Shown: positions 1-6,243, counted from the stretch's first letter. The stretch is DNA of 6,243 bases from Deltaproteobacteria bacterium (GCA_003647435.1 QMMV01000128.1:1-6243), one strand, 5' to 3'. Notes: generated from the letters alone by a model not told the origin. A program made the numbers and translations.

Positions 1-1766
1 ATATGGATCATGGCCGTCTCGGTGCCGCCGAGGGGTTTCTCCGCCAGGCTGTCCCCTGCAAATGGAAGCCCTCCCCACAACAAGGCAATGCTCAGCTTTC
101 GGTCTCCCCCGCTGATCCATGCGGCGGGGTCTGGCTGTGAAAGCCTGTTCCTGAGCATGGCTGCCTTCTCTCTTATTGATTCCGGGTCAGGGCAAAGCTC
201 CAGGGCCTTTTCAATATGGACAAGGGCCTTGTCGTATTTTCCCTGGTGCTCAAGGGCCAGGGCAAGGTTGTAATGGGCCTCCAGGTGATCGGGTTCCTCT
301 GCGAGGATCTCGCGGTAGAGGGTTATGCAATCATCGACAAGACCCTGGTTCCAGGCCTCAAGGGCAAGCCGGCAAAGCGTATTCACATGTCGAGGACGCA
401 GCTTTAGCGCCTCTTGATACTGCTCCAGTGCGGCCTCCCTCTGTCCAAGCAATTCAAGGAGATATCCACAGAGATACCTGAGATCCGCATTGTCTTTATC
501 ATGCTCAAGCGCGGAAACGAATGCCTCCAGCGCTTCGGTCCACTTTTCCTGTTTCAGGAAGGCAAGCCCTCGGGCGGTAAAATCAACGTTCGAGCTTGTC
601 CTCGCACTATCTTGTCCGTCACTTTTCATGGTAAATCGCTCCTTTTCTTCCATATCGGAAGAACGTCTGAGGTTGGGAGCTGATCTGAGCCGATTCTTAG
701 CAGGCGCAAAATCAGCATCAATACTCAGGGCCTTTCTGTATTCACCCACAGCCTTCCGCCAATGTCCCTCTTTCTCAAGGAACAGACCATAATTGTAGTG
801 AAGCACGTGATGATGGGGATTGTACCGTAGTGCCGTTCGGTAAAGATCCTCGACCTCGTTGTTCATCCCTTCTCGGAGCAAGATCTCGGCCAGATTATTA
901 TAAGCCCCGATATGTGCAGGATCGAGTGCCAGAACCGTCCTGTACATCCGGGCCGCTTCCTGGTTACCGCCGAGCCGGGACAGCGCCACCGCCAGGTTAA
1001 AGGCGGCCTTCGGATCCCTGGGATCAAGCCTGTGTGCCCGCCGCAGGACTTTCTCGGCCTCGGCATTCAGGTCCAATTCCAGATACTGGATCCCAAGTTC
1101 GCAAAAGGCACGGGAGTTAAAAGGGTGATCCCTGAGCTTCTCCTCTCCGATCCTGCGATAAAGCTCTTTCTTTCTCCGCAGACGTTCTTGCCCCAATATT
1201 TTTCCGTAATGGTGAATCGCTATATCTGTATCTACAATGGCACGTCCCTGGGACAGCAGGTCATACTCCACCAGTTCGTGTACGCGGCCCCTGAAACGCA
1301 CCTGTTCAACGTTTCTAAATAGTCGAACCAGCGGAGAAGGTATATAGCCGGGGCAGCCGCGAGCCAGGGGCGTCTCCGCCTCAAGGACTTTCCATTCAGC
1401 CAGAGTGGATTGGTTCTGGTAGGTCCGCTGAACCAGGCGATATCCGTCCACATTCTTCACTGACAGCAACTTTCTAATGCGCCTGTGATCCCTTGCATCG
1501 ATCACTTCGTCTGCATCCAGCACCAGAATCCATTCTCCGGTGGCGTATCTTAAGGATTCATTTCGGGCTGCGGAAAAGTCATTGTTCCAGGCAAAAAAGT
1601 AAACTTTCGCCCCAAGCGACCTGGCCACTTCCTGGGTTTGATCCGCAGAACCGGTATCCACAACAACAATCTCATCTACCAGGCCTCGAACGCTTTCCAC
1701 GCAAGCGGCAATGTTATCGGCCTCATCTTTGGCGATCATACAGAGTGATAGTTTGGGCTTTTTCAT
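1..1766 (-). CDS. Multidomain glycosyltransferase: GT2 domain, TPR repeats and start of a GT4-like domain (3' end outside window)
   Basis: The frame is open from an ATG at 1766 to the window edge (588 codons), so the C-terminus is missing. Residues 5-100 are a GT2 (GT-A fold) domain: LSLCMIAKDE near the start, VDTGSADQT at 36-44, and the nucleotide-sugar/metal motif DAD at 84-86 within LVLDADE. RLFRN (148-152), HE (163-164) and HHYG (185-188) fit the GT2 branch that carries TPRs. TPR-like 34-residue units lie at about 218-353 (four) and 394-527 (four), separated by a polar linker. From about 557 a Rossmann-like strand (KLSIALLW) and GGTETAMIH (580-588) look like the start of a GT4-type domain. 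The ATG overlaps the stop of the preceding maf-like gene as ATGA, with a weak GGA seven bases before it, implying coupled translation. TPR-linked GT2 enzymes often glycosylate proteins; that role is inferred here. An internal start at 629 may mark a second gene fused to the first. Confidence 0.93.
   Translation of the reverse strand, partial: MKKPKLSLCMIAKDEADNIAACVESVRGLVDEIVVVDTGSADQTQEVARSLGAKVYFFAWNNDFSAARNESLRYATGEWILVLDADEVIDARDHRRIRKLLSVKNVDGYRLVQRTYQNQSTLAEWKVLEAETPLARGCPGYIPSPLVRLFRNVEQVRFRGRVHELVEYDLLSQGRAIVDTDIAIHHYGKILGQERLRRKKELYRRIGEEKLRDHPFNSRAFCELGIQYLELDLNAEAEKVLRRAHRLDPRDPKAAFNLAVALSRLGGNQEAARMYRTVLALDPAHIGAYNNLAEILLREGMNNEVEDLYRTALRYNPHHHVLHYNYGLFLEKEGHWRKAVGEYRKALSIDADFAPAKNRLRSAPNLRRSSDMEEKERFTMKSDGQDSARTSSNVDFTARGLAFLKQEKWTEALEAFVSALEHDKDNADLRYLCGYLLELLGQREAALEQYQEALKLRPRHVNTLCRLALEAWNQGLVDDCITLYREILAEEPDHLEAHYNLALALEHQGKYDKALVHIEKALELCPDPESIREKAAMLRNRLSQPDPAAWISGGDRKLSIALLWGGLPFAGDSLAEKPLGGTETAMIH
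639..644 (-). promoter_or_regulatory. Internal Shine-Dalgarno sequence before an in-frame ATG at 629
   Basis: On the minus strand AAGGAG is followed by nine bases and then ATG (629-627), which is codon 380 of the long glycosyltransferase frame. It lies in the polar linker between the two TPR blocks. The match and spacing are better than those of any annotated start in the window. The ATG is also part of ATGA, so TGA at 628-626 would end a frame shifted by one base. This could be an internal start giving a TPR-GT4 protein, or a relic of a gene boundary. Chance occurrence in an AAG-GAG codon pair is also possible. Confidence 0.45.
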
Positions 1767-3613
1767 AACGATTCCAATACAGGTACGCCGAATTGCTTGA
1801 TTGTTTCCACAACGGTTGTCAGACGCTCGATAAAAAGATGTGATAATTCGACTTCCATGCACAGTTTTCGATCCTCGTCGGAGGTCCTTTCCAACTCGAA
1901 TCCCATCCGGTATTTTTTTACCGACACCTCTCTCATCCAGTCTCCAATCAACTTGGTAAACTCTCGATGGTTATTTATCTGATCCGCAATCTGATTCACT
2001 CTTCGGATCTTTTCCGCTATGGTCGCTTCTGCCTGTTGTCCGCACTCAAGATCGTCCAAGAGGGAACTCAAGATGGGCCGGGCTGCCTCACAGCAGATTC
2101 TCACCTCATCGGCCTGATCCATCAGCCATGTGAGCCCTGCCTTAATCCTGCCGCTAAGTTTCGTTCTATCCTTCAGGCGATTTTCAGACCATATCTTTTG
2201 AAACAACTCCGTAAAATCAGTACAGCCTCCATGGCCGCACAGATCAATTGTCTCTTTCAGGGTCATAACCTGCGTACCCGGAATCAGCGCCCCTCCCTCG
2301 GTCGCATCGATACACCGCGCATCGGTAAAAGCAATCTGCCGCTCAAAAAGGGTAATCATGTTGATAAACCCGCCGATGGTGGTAACCCTGTCCCCATAGA
2401 CGCCCGGCACCGTCGGCAAGTCTTTCCCTGCCGGATCAACGTGCCAGGTCACGGCGCAATCTTGCGCATGATCTTTAGTCCCGGAAAGGGCGAGGTCAAG
2501 ACCTGCAAAAATAATCGGCTCTGCCTCCACGGCCCTTGCCAGATAGAAAGCATAATGGGATACACTAAAACCATGAGGAAACTCTGCCACTTTGCGCGCC
2601 AACCCCACCCCCCACCTGCTTAAAGGGTTATGCTCACCAAAAACAAATTTTGTCCCGGCAAAGCGTCTTGGTATTTCGTGGTAGACGTCTGGAGAAAACA
2701 AAAGTGGAACCTCATTCAAAAAGCGAGAAGGAATCTGATCAAACTTTTTCAAATTGATCGGATTGGGGTCGACTGAGACCACAAGATTGGGTCTTATCCC
2801 TTTCGCCATCAATGGCTTCAAGGCCGCATCAACGGCAATGATCAGAAAACGGCCCTCTACATCTTTGATCTGCCTGATATTCTTGTCCAGCGACGGCCCC
2901 GCAGCTACCACCAGCGCCGGGTGACCCTTCGCCACTCCGAAGATAGTATCAACCGGTGCAGAATCTGCCAGAGCCAGAAGGTTTGTAAAAATATTTTCGA
3001 CAGTAATCGAACCGATAGCCTCTACGAAATGGAAAGTACTCTTGATACTGCACACAAAACGCTCGATCCTGTCTTCCACGTTTCTGTAAGCTTCGGGGAA
3101 AAGTCTCCGGGAAGGCGGGTGAATCAACTTGAGAACCTGACCGGCCATGAGCTTCAATTTGTCTCTCTCTAATTCGTCCCAGATCAGCTGCACCTGGTTT
3201 GTTCCGAAAACATGAACCCGGTCATCCGAAAAAAGCGTCGAAAGATCGATTAACTGGCATGCCTTCAACAGGATCTCCGGGCGGGCTTCCACTACAAATA
3301 GGCGATGTTCGGGGTCCATACGTCGTGCTATGGCAAGGGGTAAGTAGCCAAGCCCGAAACCCAGCAGGATAGTGATATCTTCACCCCGGAATTCATAATC
3401 CTCAATCAAGGAAGAAGCTTCACGCGCCGGGTCGTCAGGGCTGTGCAGGAAACAGGGCTCCGTATTGGCGGAAATACACAGCAGCGTGGGTTCGCCACCG
3501 GGCGTGGAAATCTCCTGACACAAAATTTCCGGCCTGTGGCGCAATAGCGTATCGTGCAAGTCCGGGAATCTTTCCCGAAGCAAGCTGAGATTTTTTTCAT
3601 AGGTTCGAGTCAT
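1763..3613 (-). CDS. Maf-family (motility accessory factor, MptE-like/DUF115) glycosyltransferase
   Basis: This 616-residue protein matches the flagellin glycosyltransferases of the Maf family, which transfer nonulosonic acids to flagellin serines and threonines in the cytoplasm before export. The N-terminal domain (about 1-200) contains a Rossmann-like turn, ILLGFGLGYLPLAI (82-95), followed by a strand ending in VVEA (107-110). The central MptE-like domain carries the family signature ALVVAAGPSLDKNI (233-246), then IIAVDAALKPLMAKGIRP (258-275), VVSVDPN (278-284), GLDLALSG (371-378), YGDRV (406-410) and IDATEGGALIPGT (435-447). The last 130 residues are predicted helical. Length is normal for the family. 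It starts at ATG 3613, four bases after the GT9 stop, without a strong ribosome-binding site, so it is probably coupled to that gene; its TGA overlaps the next ATG. Family membership is firm. Flagellin as target and the sugar are inferred, because no flagellin or sugar-synthesis gene is visible. Confidence 0.93.
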   Translation of the reverse strand: MTRTYEKNLSLLRERFPDLHDTLLRHRPEILCQEISTPGGEPTLLCISANTEPCFLHSPDDPAREASSLIEDYEFRGEDITILLGFGLGYLPLAIARRMDPEHRLFVVEARPEILLKACQLIDLSTLFSDDRVHVFGTNQVQLIWDELERDKLKLMAGQVLKLIHPPSRRLFPEAYRNVEDRIERFVCSIKSTFHFVEAIGSITVENIFTNLLALADSAPVDTIFGVAKGHPALVVAAGPSLDKNIRQIKDVEGRFLIIAVDAALKPLMAKGIRPNLVVSVDPNPINLKKFDQIPSRFLNEVPLLFSPDVYHEIPRRFAGTKFVFGEHNPLSRWGVGLARKVAEFPHGFSVSHYAFYLARAVEAEPIIFAGLDLALSGTKDHAQDCAVTWHVDPAGKDLPTVPGVYGDRVTTIGGFINMITLFERQIAFTDARCIDATEGGALIPGTQVMTLKETIDLCGHGGCTDFTELFQKIWSENRLKDRTKLSGRIKAGLTWLMDQADEVRICCEAARPILSSLLDDLECGQQAEATIAEKIRRVNQIADQINNHREFTKLIGDWMREVSVKKYRMGFELERTSDEDRKLCMEVELSHLFIERLTTVVETIKQFGVPVLESL

Positions 3614-3617
3614 GGCA

Positions 3618-4799
3618 TTAACGTATAGCTTTCAGGATCTCTTCAAAGGCATGGATCAGCTTTTCTGAAGAAAACGACGCCAGGCAGGGACTAAAATGGC
3701 TACCCTTTGCCAAGGCTTCGGGACACCTTTGTTCAGCATCAACCTGGCCTGACTTGAATTCTGAAAGGATGCTTTTCCCGCAGGGGGACTGACACAATTT
3801 GCCATGGTACTCGGCGTCCAAGGCCACAACAGTGGGATAATAGGTGGTTCGAAGTCTGGAGCTTATGGGACCAAAAAGAGCCACACATGGCTTGTTTAAT
3901 GCCGCCGCAATGTGGTAGCCCGAAGTGTCCGCTGTGACCACAGCATCACAGCGGATGAGGGCCGTAACATAACGATGGAGAGATTCCTCGGTATCAAGCC
4001 AGAGGATATTATGAGTATCCAATATCTCCACGCCGTGATCACGATGACGCGCAGCGTAGATAGCTGGCATAACAAAAAGGATATCGGGAAATCTGGCAGG
4101 TAAAATCCGGAGGAGCTCTGGCGACAGATCACGGAGTTGATCACTGGCCAGTCCGTTCAAATAGACCATGTGCCTGAAAGAAGAGCCGGCACGGTCCAGG
4201 AAAGCCGCCACCTCCCGGTCAAAAAAGGGTTCCGCATTCAAGACCAGGCTCTTATCAGAGATTTTCTGAGGATCCAGGCCCAAACCTTGCAAATAATAAT
4301 CAATCATAGGGATGCGAACCATTAACGAAGCTGGATCCTTGAACTCTACATAATAATCAGCCTCCATGAGTTCACCCAGTGTCACGGGTTGAGCTATGAC
4401 CGAATCAAGATAAGGATTGCGATCAAAAAAAAGGCGATTTGATTTGAATGTTGCCAGGGACAGGTGAACATCTTCGGGCAGGCGCCTCCGGAGCTCTCTT
4501 ATGGCCGGCGTCAACATCAGGACATCTCCTATGCCTCCACCCCGGATCACGATAATCTTGCTTCCTGGTATCACCTGATCCAGGGTCGGCAAGGGCATGG
4601 GAAAGCCGGGCAATGCCTGTGCGTTAAAGCGAATCCGCTGGATCTCTTTTCTTTTTTTTTGCAAGATACGCCGCCCCAGTTCACCTTCCACCACGAGGAT
4701 ATGCCCGACGTTCACCTCTCGAGATATGATCGGTTCGAGGTAAAAGGAAGCCTCATAGACATTGAGGGTGCACGGTTCTGCTGCTGACAAAAAAACCAT
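3618..4799 (-). CDS. GT9-family (heptosyltransferase-like) glycosyltransferase with N-terminal extension
   Basis: A 393-residue protein with the two-lobed GT-B layout of GT9, the family of ADP-heptose:LPS heptosyltransferases. The N-terminal lobe begins with KIIVIRGGGIGDVLMLTPAI (81-100), equivalent to the usual RxDxxGDxxxTxPxxxxL motif but with GGGIGD. The C-terminal lobe has DAVVTADTSGYHIAAALN (285-302) and CVALFGP (305-311), which normally binds the nucleotide-sugar. Residues 1-78 precede the GT9 fold and are not typical; they include FYLEPIISREVNVGHILVVE. Four cysteines (336, 340, 359, 372) cluster near the C-terminus. An in-frame TAA lies nine bases before the ATG, so this frame cannot start earlier. 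No good ribosome-binding site precedes the ATG, but one lies about 50 bases upstream before a TTG in another frame. It is probably not a core LPS enzyme, as it sits beside Maf and other glycosyltransferases; donor and acceptor are unknown. Confidence 0.92.
   Translation of the reverse strand: MVFLSAAEPCTLNVYEASFYLEPIISREVNVGHILVVEGELGRRILQKKRKEIQRIRFNAQALPGFPMPLPTLDQVIPGSKIIVIRGGGIGDVLMLTPAIRELRRRLPEDVHLSLATFKSNRLFFDRNPYLDSVIAQPVTLGELMEADYYVEFKDPASLMVRIPMIDYYLQGLGLDPQKISDKSLVLNAEPFFDREVAAFLDRAGSSFRHMVYLNGLASDQLRDLSPELLRILPARFPDILFVMPAIYAARHRDHGVEILDTHNILWLDTEESLHRYVTALIRCDAVVTADTSGYHIAAALNKPCVALFGPISSRLRTTYYPTVVALDAEYHGKLCQSPCGKSILSEFKSGQVDAEQRCPEALAKGSHFSPCLASFSSEKLIHAFEEILKAIR
4652..4660 (-). 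repeat. A9 homopolymer inside the GT9 gene
   Basis: On the coding strand nine adenines occupy part of codons 47-50 (CAA AAA AAA AGA, followed by AAA GAG). Gain or loss of one base would shift the frame near the start of the protein and abolish it. The same gene also has a T8 tract at 4432-4425 and a T7 tract at 4795-4789. Such tracts can act as slippage sites, but a Lys/Arg-rich stretch alone could also explain the A9 run. Confidence 0.6.
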
Positions 4800-4861
4800 C
4801 GTATCGCGTTAGCCCTACAGGGATTTTCGAAATTCCAAACTGATACAAATCACCTCTTTGG
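4800..4861. other. 62-base intergenic gap between the GT4 and GT9 genes
   Basis: This is the only sizeable non-coding gap in the window. I see no convincing sigma-70 or sigma-54 promoter and no terminator: the palindrome at 4813-4822 has a four-base stem with a two-base loop and no T run. On the minus strand GAGG (4856-4853) sits four bases before TTG (4848-4846), which opens a 31-codon frame ending at 4753, inside the GT9 gene in another frame. That site is a better translation signal than anything directly before the annotated GT9 ATG. Confidence 0.5.
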
Positions 4862-5941
4862 CTAAGATCTGCCTACGCCCAATTTCGTGGTAAGGTTTTT
4901 GGCCGTATGTCCCCAGGTCATGTTTTTCATGTCTTCACCCGCCTGCTTTCCCAATCTTTTCAAGATATCGCGATGACCATATGCATATTCCAGGCTCTCT
5001 ATGACCTCTTCCAAGCTGGGTTCATCCCAGATGGCCACTAAACGTCCCGCATCGTCGCGAAGTTCAAAGGGAGACATCTGTTTTAGGCACAGGCTGTTGC
5101 TCTCGTTCAGAATATCCTTGTGCCCACTATTATAGGATGCCACGACAGGTTTACCACAGGCCATGTATTCCATCAGGACCAGGTTTGTCCCCCCCTCGCA
5201 TCGATTTGGAAACAACCCGACATCGGTGCAGGCATAGACCTTCCTCAACTGGTCCTGCGGAATAAGCGGCAATATCTCTGTACGATTCAGGTCGACCCCG
5301 TTTTGAGACAGGAGCTGCTTCAAATAATGAAAATCCCATCTCTTTTGAGGTCTGAACCGAATCCAGGGAGACTTAACCATCGTATTCATGGAAAACGGCC
5401 ATACGTTATGCCAGCAATTGACAAAGAGGATATCCTTGTGCCTTTCCTGCATCACCTTTACCGCCCTTATTACAATGTCCTGACCTTTCCTTAGCTCGAA
5501 TTTGCCGCCGGAAAAGATGACAAAATACTCCCTTGCCCCCGCTTTTTCCCCCTCAATGGGATAGAAAAGGTCTGGATCAATCCCCTGGATCAATACATCC
5601 GACCAGGTAATGCCATTTTCTACCAGCCTCTCTCTGCACCATGTGGAACCAGCAAAGACGACATCAAAAAAGGATGCGTTCTCCCGTGCGTTTCCCGGAA
5701 GGAGGTTTTCGAAAAAGGTGTAGCCATAGTTTTCTATGCCGGCAATGTTCATAATCCTGGTGAGGTTGTGATCGCCAATGGTGTGGAATACCTTGCCATC
5801 TACGACTTTGTTTTCAAAAGACTGTAGCTTTTCAGCACTGATAACCATAGTCTCTGTTAACTTACCAATCTCCCTGATCAGGTATCTGCTGCACACACCC
5901 CAGCCAACATAATCTCCCGGTATTAGAGCCAGATACAACAT
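4862..5941 (-). CDS. GT4-family glycosyltransferase
   Basis: A 359-residue cytoplasmic GT-B fold glycosyltransferase; numbering is from the ATG at 5941. The N-terminal acceptor lobe starts MLYLALIPGDYVGWGVCSRY, with the GWG turn that follows the first strand in many GT4 proteins; STWCRERL (99-106) and QGIDPDLFYP (119-128) close the lobe. The C-terminal donor lobe starts with FVIFSGGKFELRKGQD (140-155) and carries CEGGTNLVLMEYMACGKPVV (248-267), the nucleotide-sugar binding segment. The two glutamates there are spaced E-x8-E rather than the usual E-x7-E. I chose ATG 5941 because GAGGG lies five bases before it; TTG 5953, which overlaps the upstream stop, would add four residues (MRVV) but lacks a properly spaced site. 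Eight bases separate it from the upstream gene. The closest relatives are probably glycan-assembly enzymes; the sugar is not predictable. Confidence 0.92.
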   Translation of the reverse strand: MLYLALIPGDYVGWGVCSRYLIREIGKLTETMVISAEKLQSFENKVVDGKVFHTIGDHNLTRIMNIAGIENYGYTFFENLLPGNARENASFFDVVFAGSTWCRERLVENGITWSDVLIQGIDPDLFYPIEGEKAGAREYFVIFSGGKFELRKGQDIVIRAVKVMQERHKDILFVNCWHNVWPFSMNTMVKSPWIRFRPQKRWDFHYLKQLLSQNGVDLNRTEILPLIPQDQLRKVYACTDVGLFPNRCEGGTNLVLMEYMACGKPVVASYNSGHKDILNESNSLCLKQMSPFELRDDAGRLVAIWDEPSLEEVIESLEYAYGHRDILKRLGKQAGEDMKNMTWGHTAKNLTTKLGVGRS

Positions 5942-5946
5942 AACAA

Positions 5947-5951
5947 CCCTC
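5947..5951 (-). promoter_or_regulatory. Ribosome-binding site deciding the GT4 start
   Basis: GAGGG on the minus strand lies five bases before ATG 5941. It overlaps the TGA of the upstream gene (5952-5950), as expected for coupled translation. It supports the ATG over the TTG at 5953, whose only G-rich upstream stretch is one base away, too close to work. Confidence 0.6.
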
Positions 5952-6243
5952 AAACCCCGTCACCCAACAAGGCGGAAACCTCTTTTGCTCTTTGAATCAT
6001 TTCCTGCGAAATGACTTTCATTTCCCTGTAAAGCCTTGCAGTCTCTGCCGACAGTCTTAAGATATCAGTCTGTTCGATATTTTCACGCAATACTGTTAGA
6101 AGCTCTGTCAGGAATGAAACGCTTGATCCGTCGCCAAGAGCGGAGAGCTCGGTTTCCAGCGCTGTCAGACGCTTGCCTAAGGACTCAACCACCGGGCGAT
6201 CTAAGGCCACTTTTAAAAGTTGTGTTTGTATATCGAGACAGAC
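5950..6243 (-). CDS. Helical protein of unknown function, C-terminal part (5' end outside window)
   Basis: This frame is open from the window edge to TGA at 5952-5950, giving at least 97 residues. A GTG at 6210 could start an 86-residue protein, but the bases before it (ACTTTTAAAA) hold no ribosome-binding site and the frame stays open upstream through VCLDIQTQLLK. I therefore treat it as the C-terminal end of a longer protein. It is rich in Leu, Glu, Ala and Arg with heptad-like spacing (LGKRLTALETELSAL; LRLSAETARLYREM), so it is probably all alpha-helical and perhaps coiled-coil. There are no cysteines after the one next to the window edge, no membrane segment and no catalytic motif. I do not recognise the family. 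Its stop is eight bases from the GT4 ATG, so it is in the same operon. It could be the helical tail of another glycosylation protein or a small chaperone-like protein; neither is shown. Confidence 0.75.
   Translation of the reverse strand, partial: VCLDIQTQLLKVALDRPVVESLGKRLTALETELSALGDGSSVSFLTELLTVLRENIEQTDILRLSAETARLYREMKVISQEMIQRAKEVSALLGDGV

Noticed and set aside
221..587. Similar DNA segments recurring in the first 600 bases, as a possible direct-repeat array
   Set aside because: The resemblance follows from 34-codon TPR periodicity in the encoded protein. The units are degenerate at DNA level and show no CRISPR-like identical repeats.
912..1322. A 136-codon plus-strand open frame, and several shorter ones between 10 and 792
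   Set aside because: They are antisense to the GT2-TPR coding frame, which is continuous across them with clear TPR periodicity. No domain is recognisable in them.
1967..2623. A 218-codon plus-strand open frame opposite the maf-like gene
   Set aside because: It lies fully antisense to strongly conserved Maf motifs and its translation has no recognisable domain or plausible composition, so it is a shadow of the minus-strand codons.
3406..3600. A 64-codon minus-strand frame starting just inside the maf-like gene
   Set aside because: It overlaps the well-supported Maf N-terminal domain in another frame and has no ribosome-binding site or recognisable content.
4813..4822. CCCTACAGGG palindrome as a possible terminator between the GT4 and GT9 genes
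   Set aside because: The stem is four base pairs with a two-base loop and no T run follows it, so it is too weak for an intrinsic terminator.
4753..4848. The 31-codon TTG frame as an independent small gene
   Set aside because: It has a fair ribosome-binding site but is short and overlaps the GT9 gene. It is better treated as a possible alternative GT9 start and is reported as a finding.
5120..5494. A 124-codon plus-strand open frame opposite the GT4 gene
   Set aside because: It is antisense to the GT4 donor-binding lobe, and its translation shows no family resemblance.

Overview
The window reads as part of one co-directional operon on the minus strand (transcribed from position 6243 towards position 1). 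It encodes a glycosylation gene set: four glycosyltransferase-type proteins in a row, preceded by the C-terminal end of a small helical protein. I see no RNA gene, insertion sequence, CRISPR array or convincing terminator. The organism is a bacterium of balanced base composition. A Maf-type flagellin glycosyltransferase beside a GT9 enzyme, a GT4 enzyme and a TPR-linked GT2 enzyme suggests a motile Gram-negative, possibly of the former Deltaproteobacteria. That taxonomic guess is inference; no marker gene is present.

In order of transcription: (1) 6243-5950, a coiled-coil-like protein whose frame is open to the window edge, so its N-terminus is missing; (2) 5941-4862, a GT4-type glycosyltransferase; (3) a 62-base gap, then 4799-3618, a GT9 (heptosyltransferase-like) protein with an unusual N-terminal extension; (4) 3613-1763, a 616-residue Maf-family (MptE-like, formerly DUF115) protein; (5) 1766 to beyond position 1, a large multidomain protein with an N-terminal GT2 domain, about eight TPR units and the start of a second, GT4-like glycosyltransferase domain. 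Gene 5 is the largest feature of the first 1.8 kb and has no stop inside the window.

Spacing is tight: genes 4 and 5 share an ATGA overlap, 4 bases separate genes 3 and 4, and 8 bases separate genes 1 and 2. The genes are therefore probably translated in a coupled fashion. Together they most likely build and attach glycans. Maf proteins transfer nonulosonic acids such as pseudaminic or legionaminic acid to flagellin in the cytoplasm, and TPR-linked GT2 proteins are often protein glycosyltransferases. Flagellin is thus the best-guess target, although no flagellar gene lies in the window.

Two spots deserve most attention. Gene 5 holds an internal ribosome-binding site plus ATG at 629, whose ATGA would be a classic gene overlap in another frame; this suggests two genes merged into one. 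The GT9 start has no good ribosome-binding site, whereas a well-placed site and TTG lie 49 bases upstream in another frame, and the two frames would join if a T7 tract lost one base.
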